Source: an uncultured Flavobacteriales bacterium (GTDB lineage Bacteria; Bacteroidota; Bacteroidia; Flavobacteriales; Weeksellaceae). Taken from it: DNA of 64,000 bases. The position numbers and the translations under genes are program-made. How positions within the stretch are numbered: position 1 is the first letter of the stretch; each line of letters starts with the position of its first letter. Positions 1 to 9,628 of this stretch are shown here, piece by piece. The notes beneath the pieces were generated by a model. The model had not been told where the DNA came from and did no database searches. It saw nothing but the letters and a program-made list of their open reading frames with translations. The DNA lies in contig CALJKL010000096.1 of the NCBI GenBank assembly GCA_937973555.1, positions 1 to 64,000 on the forward strand. Direction: 5' to 3'.

Positions 1-264
1 GTTTGGGAAACAGCGCAAAAACATTATGAAGAAGCTTTAGAAAAAGGCATCGCCAAAGAAGTAGCACGTTCTTTATTACCCGAAGGTTTAACAGAAAGTC
101 GTTTATATGTTTCTGCTACTTTACGCGATATGATGTTTTATTTAAAGCAACGTTTAGGCAATGGCACCCAAAAAGAACATAGTTTATTAGCTCATGCTAT
201 CGCAAAAGCAATGCATCCTTATTTTCCTCACACTTTTGAAGCAATGGAATTTGTACTTGAGTAG
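1..264 (+). CDS. thyX: FAD-dependent thymidylate synthase ThyX, 3' part only
   Basis: The window opens inside this gene, so only the last 87 codons are present before the TAG stop. The visible part has the ThyX C-terminal pattern: an ARxLLPEGLT segment, then an R-x-M-x-x-x-L stretch with a GNGTQKEH helix where ThyX proteins carry the conserved AQxEIR-type motif. ThyX makes dTMP from dUMP using methylene-tetrahydrofolate and FAD. The flavin- and dUMP-binding N-terminal half lies outside the window, so the call rests on the C-terminal pattern alone. It belongs to the gammaproteobacterial part of the window and ends before a 254-bp gap containing no gene. Confidence 0.72.
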   Translation, partial: VWETAQKHYEEALEKGIAKEVARSLLPEGLTESRLYVSATLRDMMFYLKQRLGNGTQKEHSLLAHAIAKAMHPYFPHTFEAMEFVLE

Positions 265-390
265 CAGCTTAAATGTTGATGTAAGGAAATTTAAAATTAG
301 CCTTATTGCATAACTCTATCTATTTTCATGTTTTAATGAATAAACTTTGTTGAAAACGGCAGAACGTATTTCAAATAAGTTTTTTAAAAC

Positions 391-421
391 CTTGGATGCC
401 GCGGGATGACGCCCGAGGGGT
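391..421. repeat. GC-rich palindromic-repeat-like fragment
   Basis: Within an otherwise AT-rich 254-bp spacer lies a short GC-rich patch reading ggatgccgcgggatgacg and then cccgagggg. Similar 'ggatgccgcgg...catgac' palindromic units are dispersed in genomes of intracellular bacteria such as Rickettsiales and Coxiellaceae relatives. Only one partial copy is seen here, so its nature as a dispersed repeat is inferred. Confidence 0.25.
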
Positions 422-518
422 AGATCAAACTTTTTCTTAAAACCCTTACTCCATCAACAAGAATCGGTTCTTTACGCCTTTTATTTCCATCCAAATTAGG
501 GGGCAAAATTCGCACATC

Positions 519-1139
519 TTATTTATTTTTAAAAAGATGATTAATTTTGTGCGAAATATGTTCGCGATATAAAAATAAAGAAAAAAATTGCCCTCCTAAC
601 TGTTTCCATATCACAGCTGATCGTATACCCATCAATAAGCAGACACGAATTTTATTTAAAATCTCTTGATTCTGAAGGAATTTTTGCTGACCAAAAATTT
701 TTAAATTTAAATTAAGCTGTGCAGATAATTCGACATAAATATCTGCTAAATTATTAAAAATTAAAGGGTGATCTATCGAACCAAAATAATTGATTTGTTC
801 TTTGATTTTTTCTAATTGAGAAAGAAGTTTTTTTTGAACAGGCGTAGATTGCAAAATGTATTTCGCAACTTTGAAAAAACTATCTACAATAGACCTGATG
901 GGGCGATTCCATTGCTTCCAAGGATTTAATAGGATTTTTTTCAAATAAATCAAACCCAAATGCAAATTGAGTTCGTTATTCCCATAAATTTCAATTGTTT
1001 TAGTAGGGTTAAAAACAAACAAGCTGTTTAATTGACTGTCCAATAAAGCGGTATCACAATAGCCTAAACTAGCGAGTTGTATTGATAATTGAGTTGCTTG
1101 CAGCATCCCTGCTGCAGGATAAATTAACTCGCTTTTCAT
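519..1139 (-). CDS. hflD: High frequency lysogenization protein HflD homologue
   Basis: A protein of about 206 residues that aligns by eye along its length with gammaproteobacterial HflD (DUF489). It has the N-terminal helix pattern AGMLQATQL...QLASLGYCD, the LNSLFVFNP segment, a GNNELNLHLGL block and a C-terminal MGIRSAVIWKQLGG motif. In E. coli HflD is a membrane-associated protein that binds phage lambda CII; its role elsewhere is not well defined. An in-frame TTG sits directly before the ATG; I chose the ATG, which has an AAGG sequence a little upstream. It follows fadI with an 11-bp gap and is probably co-transcribed with fadE-fadI. In enterobacteria hflD sits beside mnmA and purB instead. 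The family is essentially restricted to Gammaproteobacteria, which helps place this segment. Confidence 0.85.
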   Translation of the reverse strand: MKSELIYPAAGMLQATQLSIQLASLGYCDTALLDSQLNSLFVFNPTKTIEIYGNNELNLHLGLIYLKKILLNPWKQWNRPIRSIVDSFFKVAKYILQSTPVQKKLLSQLEKIKEQINYFGSIDHPLIFNNLADIYVELSAQLNLNLKIFGQQKFLQNQEILNKIRVCLLMGIRSAVIWKQLGGQFFSLFLYREHISHKINHLFKNK

Positions 1140-1150
1140 CAAGAAAAACC

Positions 1151-2467
1151 TTAAACGCGTTCAATCAAGACAGCACCACCTTGCCCCCCACCAATACACA
1201 GAGAAGCAATACCTAAATTGGTTTTTGTTCTTTGTAAAGTATGAACCAAATGTAAAATAAGACGTGCTCCGGTAGCGCCAATGGGATGTCCCAAAGCAAT
1301 GGCACCTCCATCGACATTTAAACGATTCATATCAAGCGTACCGTAAGCTGCTTTTTGACCTAAAGCTTGAGTGCAAAAATTTTCATCAGCTAAAGCTTTG
1401 ATGCAAGCCAAAACTTGTGCAGCAAAAGCTTCATTGATTTCAAAATGAGCAATATCATTTAAAGATAATTGATTTCGAGTTAATAAAGGCGCCATAGCAT
1501 ACGCAGGCCCCAAGCCCATTACCGCTGGATTTAAACCCGCCCAATTTACATCTAAAATTTTTGCCATAGGCGTTAAAGCATATTTTTTAACTGCTTCTTC
1601 ACTGGCTAAAATTAAAAATGCTGCGCCATCGGTTACTTGCGAACTATTTCCTGCCGTGACTTTGCCATATTTTTTATCATAGGCTGGCTTAAGCTTTCCG
1701 AGTTTTTCTAACGTTGTATCTGCGCGTAAACCATCATCTGAAATATATACATTACCTTTTCTATCATAAATAGGAACTATTTCACTTAAATGCTGATTAT
1801 TTTGTGCTTGAGCTAATAACTGATGACTACGTAAAGCAAATTCATCCATCATTTCTCGGCTAATATTAAAATCTGCTGCCACTATTTCTGCAGTTTGTCC
1901 CATGTTGATTCCACAAATGGGATCCGTTAAACCTCGCAACAAACCAATGACTGGCTTCAAAAAGCCGGGACGAAAAGCTAAAAAAGTATTTAACTTTTGA
2001 CCAAATGTTTTCGCACGATTTAGTTGTGCGAGCCAATTTACCATTTGATCATTAAATAAAATCGAGCCTCGACTCATCGCATCTGCCCCGCCTGCTAATA
2101 CCAAATCACAGCGACCCAGTGCAATATCTTTAACAGCATCATCAACCGCTTGCATTCCCGAAGCACAATTTCTTTGGACTGTCCAAGCAGGTGTATCTTC
2201 TTTACAACCGGCTCTTAATGCAATTAATCGACTAATGTTAGTTTCATCCGGGCTTGCTACCGCAGAACCGGTAATAACTTCATCAATGGCATCAGCGCTA
2301 AATGGCTGACGCAATAATAAAGCTTGACAAGCTGCCACCCCTAAATCGGAGGCGCTAAACGGACCCGGTTTCCCTTTTGCTTTCAGAAAAGGGGTTCGTG
2401 CACCATCGATAATATAAACAGGTTTTCCGCTTAATTTATTTTGTTTTTCTTGAGGAAGGGAATTCAT
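1151..2467 (-). CDS. fadI: Acetyl-CoA C-acyltransferase (thiolase), FadI type
   Basis: Thiolase of 438 residues, the length of FadI (about 436) rather than the shorter FadA. The nucleophilic cysteine is in NCASGMQA (Cys101). The other catalytic elements are NEAFAAQ, the GHPIGATGAR motif (His394) and the C-terminal CIGGGQGG motif (Cys424). It catalyses the last beta-oxidation step, cleaving 3-ketoacyl-CoA to acetyl-CoA and a shortened acyl-CoA. The ATG start overlaps the stop of the upstream acyl-CoA dehydrogenase in an ATGA arrangement, implying translational coupling. No FadJ/FadB-type multifunctional partner lies in the window. Assignment as a degradative thiolase is strong; FadI versus a related acetyl-CoA acetyltransferase is less certain. 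Confidence 0.8.
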   Translation of the reverse strand: MNSLPQEKQNKLSGKPVYIIDGARTPFLKAKGKPGPFSASDLGVAACQALLLRQPFSADAIDEVITGSAVASPDETNISRLIALRAGCKEDTPAWTVQRNCASGMQAVDDAVKDIALGRCDLVLAGGADAMSRGSILFNDQMVNWLAQLNRAKTFGQKLNTFLAFRPGFLKPVIGLLRGLTDPICGINMGQTAEIVAADFNISREMMDEFALRSHQLLAQAQNNQHLSEIVPIYDRKGNVYISDDGLRADTTLEKLGKLKPAYDKKYGKVTAGNSSQVTDGAAFLILASEEAVKKYALTPMAKILDVNWAGLNPAVMGLGPAYAMAPLLTRNQLSLNDIAHFEINEAFAAQVLACIKALADENFCTQALGQKAAYGTLDMNRLNVDGGAIALGHPIGATGARLILHLVHTLQRTKTNLGIASLCIGGGQGGAVLIERV

Positions 2468-4908
2468 AAATTACCTCTTTCAAATGCGTTTGGAGCAAAA
2501 TCGTCTACTTTAAGCAAATCACGGCGAGCTACATCAGCTTCTTTTAAAGCCACAGCTTCTTCGCTGGTGATTAATTTTAAATTTAAAGCTTGTTCTACAA
2601 TAGAGTCATAAGCTAGGTTTCGATCAATAACACCATTTTTTATTGCTTTTTGTAATTCTTGGTACGCTGCTTCGGTAGCAATAATTAACTTGTAAGCATT
2701 TTCTAAACGGCCAATAGTATCTTCCGGATTAGCTTGTCCTTGATAGACTAAATTACTTAATCGATCACGTAAAGCAGAAGGTGACATCATATGTTGAGCA
2801 AGTCGATGCGCTAATTTATCACTGGGCTTTTTATAGCTGCAACCAAAAGGGAAAATAATAAAACGCATTAACTTCGCTAAACTTGGAATAGGGAAATTAG
2901 CAAAAAAATCTGAAAATGCTTCTTGAATTTTATTTAAATTAGTTTGCAAACACCATTCCACATAGGGCAAATCATCTGGTTGATTGTGCAAGTCATGGAA
3001 ATATTTTAATACGGCCGAACCTAAATAAAGCTGACTTAATACATCGCCTAAACGGCCTGAAAGACTTTCCTTACGTTTTAACCCTCCACCTAAAACCATC
3101 ATAGTGAGATCAGAAACAAAAGCCAGAGCAGTACTCATACGAGAAAATTGTTGGTAATAATAATTTAAACCATTGTTTTGAGGCGTGGAAACAAATTTTG
3201 CGCCAGTTAATCCCATCCAAAAACTACGACATAAATTACTGATGCCATAGCCAATATGAGCCATTAATAATTGATCAAACTCTTTAAAACCTTGATCTAA
3301 ATTTGGGTTTTGCGCGGCGGCCATTTCTTTTTGAATATAGGGATGACAACGAATAGCGCCTTGACCAAAAATAATCAAACCCCAGGTTAAAATATTAGCC
3401 CCTTCTACTGTAATGGCTACAGGAACAGAGCGATAAACATTACCAATGTAATTGCGGGGTCCGAGCTGAATAGCTTTACCCGCATGTATATCCATCGTGT
3501 TCGATACAACCGTTCTCATCATTTCTGTCATATGATATTTACTAATGGCAGAAGCGACAGCAGGTTTAATTTTTTGATCTACGGCAAATGCAGTAAAGGT
3601 TCTAGTTGCGCCCAGCATATAATTATAACCAGCCAATTCTGCTAATTTAGCTTCTACTGCTTCAAATTTCCCAATCGGTAATTTAAATTGTTGACGAATC
3701 CGCGCATACATGCCGGTAGCGCGATAACTCAGTTGACCTGCAGCTGCACTTAAAGCCGGTAAAGAAATAGCACGGCCTACTGATAAGCATTCCATCAACA
3801 TGCGCCAACCTTGACCAGCCATAGGCGCACCGCCAATAATCCAATCCAACGGAACAAACACATCTTTCCCATGCGTTGGACCATTCATAAAAGCCATGCC
3901 CATGGGGTTGTGACGACGACCAATTTCCACACCCGGATGAGTAGTTGGAATTAAAAATAAAGTGATGCCTATTTCTTCATTCGAACCCAATAAATGATCA
4001 GGATCGCGTAACTTCACCGCAAGCCCTAAAGCCGTAGCAATAGGCGCCAAAGTAATATAACGCTTATTCCAGGTTAATCGAACGCCCAAAGTTTCTTGAC
4101 CTTGATATGTACCTTTGCAGACAATCCCAAAATCGGTAATCGCACCAGCATCACTTCCGGCATCATCGCCCGTGAGTGCAAAACAAGGAATTTCTTCGCC
4201 AGTGGCCAAACGAGGTAAGTAATGATTTTTTTGATCTTCCGTTCCATAATGTAACAATAATTCAGCAGGCCCTAAAGAATTAGGTACCATGACATTAACC
4301 GCTGCACTAGCAGAACGGGTTGTGATTTTAGTGATAACGCAAGAATGAGCAACAGCAGAAAATCCCAAGCCGCCATATTGTTTTGGAATAATCATGCCTA
4401 AAAATTTTTCTTTTTTAATGTATTGCCATACATCTTGGGGCAAATCATTTAATTTTGCGGTAATTTCAAAATCATTTAACAAACTGCATAAATGTTCGAC
4501 TTGTTCATTTAAAAACTTTTGCTCTTCATCTGTAAGCAAGGGTTTTGGCATATTAAGCAACTTCTTCCAATCATTAATACCAGTAAATAATTCTCCTTCC
4601 CACCATACATCACCTGCATCAATGGCTTCTCGTTCTGTATTGCTCATAGGTGGTTGAGCACGTCTAAAAAAAGCTAAAACAGGTTTAGTCAGAAACCGTG
4701 CGCGTAAAGGTGGAATACCAAAAACCAGTGTAATCAGAATGTACAGTATCCAAACTGTTACGAGTATAGGCGCATATAAATCTTTAAAATAAGTTAAAAA
4801 GGAGAGAATGACGCCTGTTACAATGATAGATGTCAAAAAGGAAGCGCGGTAATAAGCACAATACCCAATTGCAATCATTAAAATAAGTAAATGAAATAAA
4901 GTTAGCAT
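2464..4908 (-). CDS. fadE: Acyl-CoA dehydrogenase FadE
   Basis: A long acyl-CoA dehydrogenase of about 814 residues, matching the unusual length of E. coli FadE and well above the usual 380 or so. Two hydrophobic segments lie in the first ~70 residues, followed by the FadE signature PPMSNTEREAIDAGDVWWEG. Next come the FAD/acyl-CoA dehydrogenase core (CFALTGDDAGSDAG, VEGANILTWGL) and a helical C-terminal extension. It performs the first oxidation of fatty acyl-CoA beta-oxidation at the membrane. An in-frame TTG lies six codons upstream. I chose the ATG because the protein then begins like E. coli FadE and a GGAG sits 12 bp before it, although that spacing is long. It is first in the fadE-fadI-hflD run. 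Confidence 0.9.
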   Translation of the reverse strand: MLTLFHLLILMIAIGYCAYYRASFLTSIIVTGVILSFLTYFKDLYAPILVTVWILYILITLVFGIPPLRARFLTKPVLAFFRRAQPPMSNTEREAIDAGDVWWEGELFTGINDWKKLLNMPKPLLTDEEQKFLNEQVEHLCSLLNDFEITAKLNDLPQDVWQYIKKEKFLGMIIPKQYGGLGFSAVAHSCVITKITTRSASAAVNVMVPNSLGPAELLLHYGTEDQKNHYLPRLATGEEIPCFALTGDDAGSDAGAITDFGIVCKGTYQGQETLGVRLTWNKRYITLAPIATALGLAVKLRDPDHLLGSNEEIGITLFLIPTTHPGVEIGRRHNPMGMAFMNGPTHGKDVFVPLDWIIGGAPMAGQGWRMLMECLSVGRAISLPALSAAAGQLSYRATGMYARIRQQFKLPIGKFEAVEAKLAELAGYNYMLGATRTFTAFAVDQKIKPAVASAISKYHMTEMMRTVVSNTMDIHAGKAIQLGPRNYIGNVYRSVPVAITVEGANILTWGLIIFGQGAIRCHPYIQKEMAAAQNPNLDQGFKEFDQLLMAHIGYGISNLCRSFWMGLTGAKFVSTPQNNGLNYYYQQFSRMSTALAFVSDLTMMVLGGGLKRKESLSGRLGDVLSQLYLGSAVLKYFHDLHNQPDDLPYVEWCLQTNLNKIQEAFSDFFANFPIPSLAKLMRFIIFPFGCSYKKPSDKLAHRLAQHMMSPSALRDRLSNLVYQGQANPEDTIGRLENAYKLIIATEAAYQELQKAIKNGVIDRNLAYDSIVEQALNLKLITSEEAVALKEADVARRDLLKVDDFAPNAFERGNL

Positions 4909-5085
4909 AGCTTTAAAATGCTCCAAGATTTTGAATTCGCCGTATTATAGCAAACCCAAATTTAATTAAATAGCAATTTTTTATAGCATGAGCAGTAAAT
5001 AAATTATCAAGATAAAATAGAATATGTACAGAATTTGGAAAAAATTAAATTAATTTTTTTAAATAACGATGGAAATCTTTATATT

Positions 5086-5778
5086 ATGACTCCTTTTCGA
5101 CTTTACCCTTCTTTATTCGCTGCAGATTTAGCCTGTTTAGGCGAGCAGGCTAAATCGGTCTTAAAAGCAGGTGCACATGGCTTGCATTTGGATATTATGG
5201 ATTTCCATTATGTGCCTAATCTTAGCTTTGGCCCTGAAATCGTTAAAGCCTTAAAAAATTTTGGGATTAATACTTTTTTAGATGTGCACTTAATGGTAGA
5301 ACCAGTTGATGAAATGATAAAACAACTTATTGAACTTGAAGTTCAAGCAATTAGTTTTCACCCAGAAGCCAGTAAACATGTAGATCGATCTTTGCAACTA
5401 ATTAAATCGGCTGGTATTAAAGCAGGTGTGGCTTTAAATCCAGCAACTCCTTTAAATTATTTGGATTATATTTTATCTGAGTTGGATTTTATATTAGTCA
5501 TGGCGGTCAATCCTGGGTTTAGCGAACAAAAATTCATTAAAACGACTTATCAAAAATTATTAGATCTACAAGAAAAAATAAAAACACAAAATAAACCCAT
5601 TGAAATCGCACTAGATGGCGGTGTGAACTTAGAAAATATTTCAAATTTAATGCATCATGGTGTAAGCACCTTTGTGGCTGGTTCTGCTATTTTCAATCAA
5701 AAAGAGATACCAGAAAAAAATGTTGCTAAATTTTTGAACTATTTTGATCAAAAAAACTCTACAAGTTTTTCGGACTAA
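5086..5778 (+). CDS. rpe: Ribulose-phosphate 3-epimerase
   Basis: A TIM-barrel enzyme of about 230 residues that interconverts ribulose 5-phosphate and xylulose 5-phosphate in the pentose phosphate pathway. Family motifs are all present: PSLFAADLACLG at the start, HLDIMDFHYVPNLSFGP with metal-binding His and Asp, DVHLMV, MAVNPGF, and DGGVNLENI near the C-terminus. The reading frame is open 51 bp further upstream from a TTG, but the ATG before TPFRLYPSLF gives the normal family length. It starts a co-directional run rpe-ndk-rlmN. Confidence 0.93.
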   Translation: MTPFRLYPSLFAADLACLGEQAKSVLKAGAHGLHLDIMDFHYVPNLSFGPEIVKALKNFGINTFLDVHLMVEPVDEMIKQLIELEVQAISFHPEASKHVDRSLQLIKSAGIKAGVALNPATPLNYLDYILSELDFILVMAVNPGFSEQKFIKTTYQKLLDLQEKIKTQNKPIEIALDGGVNLENISNLMHHGVSTFVAGSAIFNQKEIPEKNVAKFLNYFDQKNSTSFSD

Positions 5779-5828
5779 GACTTATGCTACAATGCTGCCC
5801 TTTTAATGATAAATAAAATGAGGATCTT

Positions 5829-6257
5829 ATGATTGCTGAAATTGAACGCACTTTATCGATTATCAAACCAGATGCAGTAGCAAAAAATGTTATCGGCGCT
5901 ATTTATGATCGATTTGAAAAAAATGGTTTACGCATTGTTGCAGCTAAACGTATTCATTTAACTAAAAAACAAGCTGAAGAATTTTATGCCATTCACGCTG
6001 ATCGTCCTTTCTTCAATGATTTAGTAAGTTTTATGATTTCTGGTCCCGTTATGGTTCAGGTTTTAGAAGGTGAAAATGCGGTATCTAAACATCGTGATAT
6101 TATGGGTTCAACTAATCCTAAAGAAGCTGCACCTGGAACAATTCGTGCTGATTTTGCCACCAGTATTGATGCAAATGCAGTACATGGTTCTGATAGCTTA
6201 AACAATGCTGTTGCAGAAATTAAATTCTTCTTTCGGGACGATGAATTAATATCTTAA
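5829..6257 (+). CDS. ndk: Nucleoside diphosphate kinase
   Basis: A 142-residue protein of normal family length. It carries the N-terminal [12 protein letters not shown] strand and the active-site NAVHGSDS motif with the phospho-accepting His119. It transfers the gamma-phosphate from ATP to nucleoside diphosphates, balancing NTP and dNTP pools. A GAGG Shine-Dalgarno sequence lies a few bases before the ATG, typical of the left, gammaproteobacterial part of the window. The ndk-rlmN order is common in Legionellales and other Gammaproteobacteria. The spacing to rlmN is only 9 bp, so they are likely co-transcribed. Confidence 0.97.
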   Translation: MIAEIERTLSIIKPDAVAKNVIGAIYDRFEKNGLRIVAAKRIHLTKKQAEEFYAIHADRPFFNDLVSFMISGPVMVQVLEGENAVSKHRDIMGSTNPKEAAPGTIRADFATSIDANAVHGSDSLNNAVAEIKFFFRDDELIS

Positions 6258-6266
6258 AAAGAAAAA

Positions 6267-7349
6267 ATGAAGCTTAATTTATTAAATTTTAATCGCGCAG
6301 AATTAAAAAAATATATACAGGAATTAAAGGAAAAACCTTTTCACGCTGATCAAATTTTTCGTTGGATTTATCAGCGTGGTATCGATGATATTTCATTAAT
6401 GAGCGACTTAAGCAAAAATCTGCGCGATTATTTAACGCGGGAATGCTTTATTGAAGCCCCACATATTGCGACTGAGCAATGTGCAAGTGATGGTACCTTG
6501 AAGTGGAAAGTCGAATTAAATGATTTAAATTGTGTTGAAAGCGTTTTTATTCCCGAGGATGATCGTGGCACTTTATGTGTTTCTTCTCAAGTAGGCTGTG
6601 CATTAAATTGCAGTTTTTGCTCTACCGCACAACAAGGTTTTAGCCGAAATTTAACTACTGCTGAAATTATTGGTCAAGTGTGGATGGCGCAACAGCGTTT
6701 AAAAAATATTGACCCTGATTATCAACATGCCCGTCGAATCACAAATGTCGTAATGATGGGCATGGGTGAACCTTTACTGAATATTGATTCTGTTGTTCCC
6801 GCCATGGATATCATGATGGATGATTTAGCCTATGGATTATCCAAACGTCGCGTAACACTCAGCACTTCAGGCGTTGTGCCGATGATGCATCGTTTAAAAG
6901 AAATAAGCGATGTGGCTTTGGCCGTTTCTTTGCACGCACCTAATGATGCGCTAAGAAATATTTTGGTGCCCTTAAATAAAAAATATCCTTTGAGCGAATT
7001 AATGGCGGTTTGTCGCAATTATTTTAAAATGGGCGGAAAACGTAGGATCATGTTTGAATATGTCATGCTTGAAGGAGTAAATGATCAATTAAAACATGCT
7101 GAAGAATTGGTTCATCTTTTAAAATCGATTAACTGCATGGTAAATTTAATTCCGTTTAATCCTTTTCCAGATACCATCTATAAACGTTCTAGCAATAACC
7201 GAATTCGTGCTTTTCAACAAATTCTTGAAGCCGCTGATATTACCTGTATTACTCGCCGAACCCGAGGCGATGATATCGACGCTGCTTGCGGACAGTTGAT
7301 TGGAAAAGTGAAAAGTAAAGGACGAAAAAATAAACAACAAGCCTCGTAA
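6267..7349 (+). CDS. rlmN: Dual-specificity 23S rRNA/tRNA adenine-C2 methyltransferase RlmN
   Basis: A radical SAM enzyme of 360 residues that methylates C2 of A2503 in 23S rRNA and A37 in some tRNAs. The 4Fe-4S cluster motif CxxxCxxC is at Cys111, Cys115 and Cys118. The cysteine that forms the methylated intermediate is Cys341, in the [15 protein letters not shown] segment. GMGEPLLN and [10 protein letters not shown] are further family motifs. It follows ndk with a 9-bp gap. In related genomes this operon continues with pilF and hisS; here it is followed by 221 bp of non-coding DNA and a convergent gene. Confidence 0.96.
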   Translation: MKLNLLNFNRAELKKYIQELKEKPFHADQIFRWIYQRGIDDISLMSDLSKNLRDYLTRECFIEAPHIATEQCASDGTLKWKVELNDLNCVESVFIPEDDRGTLCVSSQVGCALNCSFCSTAQQGFSRNLTTAEIIGQVWMAQQRLKNIDPDYQHARRITNVVMMGMGEPLLNIDSVVPAMDIMMDDLAYGLSKRRVTLSTSGVVPMMHRLKEISDVALAVSLHAPNDALRNILVPLNKKYPLSELMAVCRNYFKMGGKRRIMFEYVMLEGVNDQLKHAEELVHLLKSINCMVNLIPFNPFPDTIYKRSSNNRIRAFQQILEAADITCITRRTRGDDIDAACGQLIGKVKSKGRKNKQQAS

Positions 7350-7570
7350 AAAAATACTTACTTCACTTATGCCCAAAGAAGTTATATTTGAGGCGTTTTA
7401 GCGTTTTAACCATTTAAATTAAGATGAGTTCTATCTAAATTATTAGCTATTTTGATAAAAAAGCTTTTCTTATTTTCAGATTTTCAAATGATTTACTCAA
7501 TTCATAAACAGCATTGCGCTATGCTAAATGCGCTTCCGTGTCTTAATCCACCAAAAGCGCTTCTAACATT

Positions 7571-9322
7571 TTAAGTTATTTCTCTTGCACAGCGAACACC
7601 CAAATCAGTAGTTTGTCCAGTTTTTGGAAAAGGACCATATGTAGTCCTGAAAGGCTCAAATATATAAGCGAAAAGGCTGCTGTTGCTTAGGATCTGTTCA
7701 GTCGAACTCCAGTAATAGTTCTCCCAAGTAGTGTGCACTGATAAACGATCACTAATATTATTCACAATAGAAGCATCAGCACAGAAAGAATCCGTAGCGG
7801 GCGCCATTTGGCAAATAGCAGGTAAATACCAGTTGGTGAAGCTATTCGGACTACTATAATTAGCACAAGCTTTAGCAGCGTAAGGATCCTCCCCAGAGAA
7901 CCCATAAGCATTCGTAATCTTCTGGGTATTCGCTGCACCATCCGTTTCATTAGTGTCAAGAGAATTCTGTGCTGGTGCCCAAGGAATATTAGCTGAAACC
8001 ACTTCAGCGGCAGAAACCACCGTACCCGCAATACTGCTATTCACAGAAGTCGTATCATCAATGTTAAATAAATAACCATCTTGATAAATACAACCATAGT
8101 TTAATACCCAAACACTCGTCGAAATCGGATTCGCATTACTGGCTTGCACAGTGACCGTCCCCGCCGTCGGAGCACTGCCATTGCCCGCATCACAACTATT
8201 ACTCGCTTGATTACCCGGCGTAATCGTAATTTGACAACTCGAAGCTGTCGGAAGCGTGCCAGAACAGCTCGTGCTGACGCTCGTACCACTCGGCAAACCA
8301 CTCGAACTAACCTCCATATTGACAGCATTAGCCGAAGCTCGATTCAAGACGTTAATCACCCGCCCATTCCCCCCTTTATAAAGCGCCAGTTGGGCTGCAC
8401 TAACCGACAAATCAGCTTGCCCCACTGCACAACTCACTCCCACATTCGTCACATTACTCCCACTAATCGTCCCCGTTCCATTCGTGATCGAACAGCTGGC
8501 ACCCCCAGGCTGGGTTTGAACCGTAACCCCATAGTTACTCGCATTCGCAAAATGCGTCGGAAAAGTAAAACTCCCATTACTCGTCACAGACAGGTTTGCC
8601 TCCCCATCGTTTAAAATAACCATGTCCCCTTCCGGCAAACCGCTCACCGTCCCACCCACAGTATAATATGAGTTCGAACACTGAACTTGAACATTCTCAA
8701 TGTTGCCATTTAAAACAACCCCTGAGCCATTACTTACCGTACAAGTTTGTCCTTCCGGCGCACTCACCACCGCCACCGAATAAGCAGCTTGGTTTGCTAA
8801 AGCCGTCGCAAAATGAAACATCCCATCTGACGTCGTCGTATAAAGATCCCCAGCATTATTGCTTAACGTTACACTGCCCGATAACCCATTAATATCTCCA
8901 CCAATCGTATATCCTGTTACCACTTGCAAAAGATCATTTTTATTCGGCAAATAACACATTAAACCTGTACTGTCACACACCTTAGGTGCCATCAAAGTCC
9001 CACGCGCAATTTCGCTACCCGATAAGGCTAAGCCCAAGATACAAGATCGCCCCCCTGCTAAAGAAAAACTACTGCCACAATTACTCGCACCACCCACAGA
9101 ACTCATCCCAGGCAAAGCTTGTAAACTAAAGCTATGTGTTTTGGTCGATTGATTCGTCACTTGATAACTGACTTGCGCTGAAGAGCTCGAAGTTAAGGCC
9201 ACCACCGTCGAAGTCAGGGGTGAGAAAGTCAATAAGGGTTGCGAAGCTTCACCCACCGAAGCCATGCCTAAACCCAACAACAATAATAATAAACAATTTC
9301 CACGATTCCATTGCTTAATCAT
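7571..9322 (-). CDS. Secreted repeat protein with Lcl/DUF1566-like C-terminal domain
   Basis: A 583-residue exported protein of unknown function. Residues 1-26 form a signal peptide (basic start, long Leu run, then ASQ). A cysteine-containing bacterial Ig-like stretch follows, then two tandem repeats of about 80 residues that both start with YT(I/V)GG and end in V(Q/S)CxxxQ-like segments (about 135-300). Another Ig-like block follows. The last ~150 residues resemble the Lcl C-terminal/DUF1566 domain found in Legionella and Coxiella relatives: FTNWYLPAICQM, YWSSTE and LGVRCARE. An AGGA Shine-Dalgarno sequence precedes the ATG. The repeat part of the gene is visibly richer in C and G than its neighbours. 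A surface adhesin-like role is inference only. Confidence 0.7.
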   Translation of the reverse strand: MIKQWNRGNCLLLLLLGLGMASVGEASQPLLTFSPLTSTVVALTSSSSAQVSYQVTNQSTKTHSFSLQALPGMSSVGGASNCGSSFSLAGGRSCILGLALSGSEIARGTLMAPKVCDSTGLMCYLPNKNDLLQVVTGYTIGGDINGLSGSVTLSNNAGDLYTTTSDGMFHFATALANQAAYSVAVVSAPEGQTCTVSNGSGVVLNGNIENVQVQCSNSYYTVGGTVSGLPEGDMVILNDGEANLSVTSNGSFTFPTHFANASNYGVTVQTQPGGASCSITNGTGTISGSNVTNVGVSCAVGQADLSVSAAQLALYKGGNGRVINVLNRASANAVNMEVSSSGLPSGTSVSTSCSGTLPTASSCQITITPGNQASNSCDAGNGSAPTAGTVTVQASNANPISTSVWVLNYGCIYQDGYLFNIDDTTSVNSSIAGTVVSAAEVVSANIPWAPAQNSLDTNETDGAANTQKITNAYGFSGEDPYAAKACANYSSPNSFTNWYLPAICQMAPATDSFCADASIVNNISDRLSVHTTWENYYWSSTEQILSNSSLFAYIFEPFRTTYGPFPKTGQTTDLGVRCAREIT

Positions 9323-9628
9323 ATTTAATCCTTACAAATCCAAACGCATCATAACGCCGACGCATATAAAATACATCCCAATATCATAAAACACATCAGC
9401 TGATTTTTGCTATACCCAATGCTAAAGCATGGTCTAGGGCTCGTAAGGAATTTTTAATTTTTTTGAATTATGGTTAGGGTGATAAACCTAATGAACAACT
9501 AAAATAAGGGGGGGGCTAAAACATTCAACATCTACAAAATTAAGAATTAATTAAGATGTATTTTTTAGATCCAAATTTTTAATTAGTGGGGTTTATTTTT
9601 TTTAGAGCACATACTGAAACCTTTCTTA
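9323..9628. other. Intergenic region, no gene recognised
   Basis: Spacer between two divergent genes. It has a homopolymeric run of seven G residues near 9507-9513 and is otherwise AT-rich. I see no tRNA, terminator hairpin or conserved element. The promoters of both flanking genes must lie here, but no confident sigma-70 boxes stand out. Confidence 0.5.

Noticed and set aside
4394..4657. Open frame on the plus strand inside fadE
   Set aside because: Cys/Ser/Phe-rich antisense shadow of a conserved part of FadE, with no start signal.
1151..4926. Functional link between hflD on the left and mnmA on the right (neighbours in enterobacteria)
   Set aside because: The two genes are about 61 kb apart and on opposite sides of the genome join. 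The mnmA is flavobacterial.
8144..8614. Long open frame (156 codons) on the plus strand within the secreted repeat protein gene
   Set aside because: Translation is dominated by Arg, Thr and Ile with no domain. It is the antisense shadow of the C/G-rich repeat region of the minus-strand gene, which has a signal peptide and a clear C-terminal domain.
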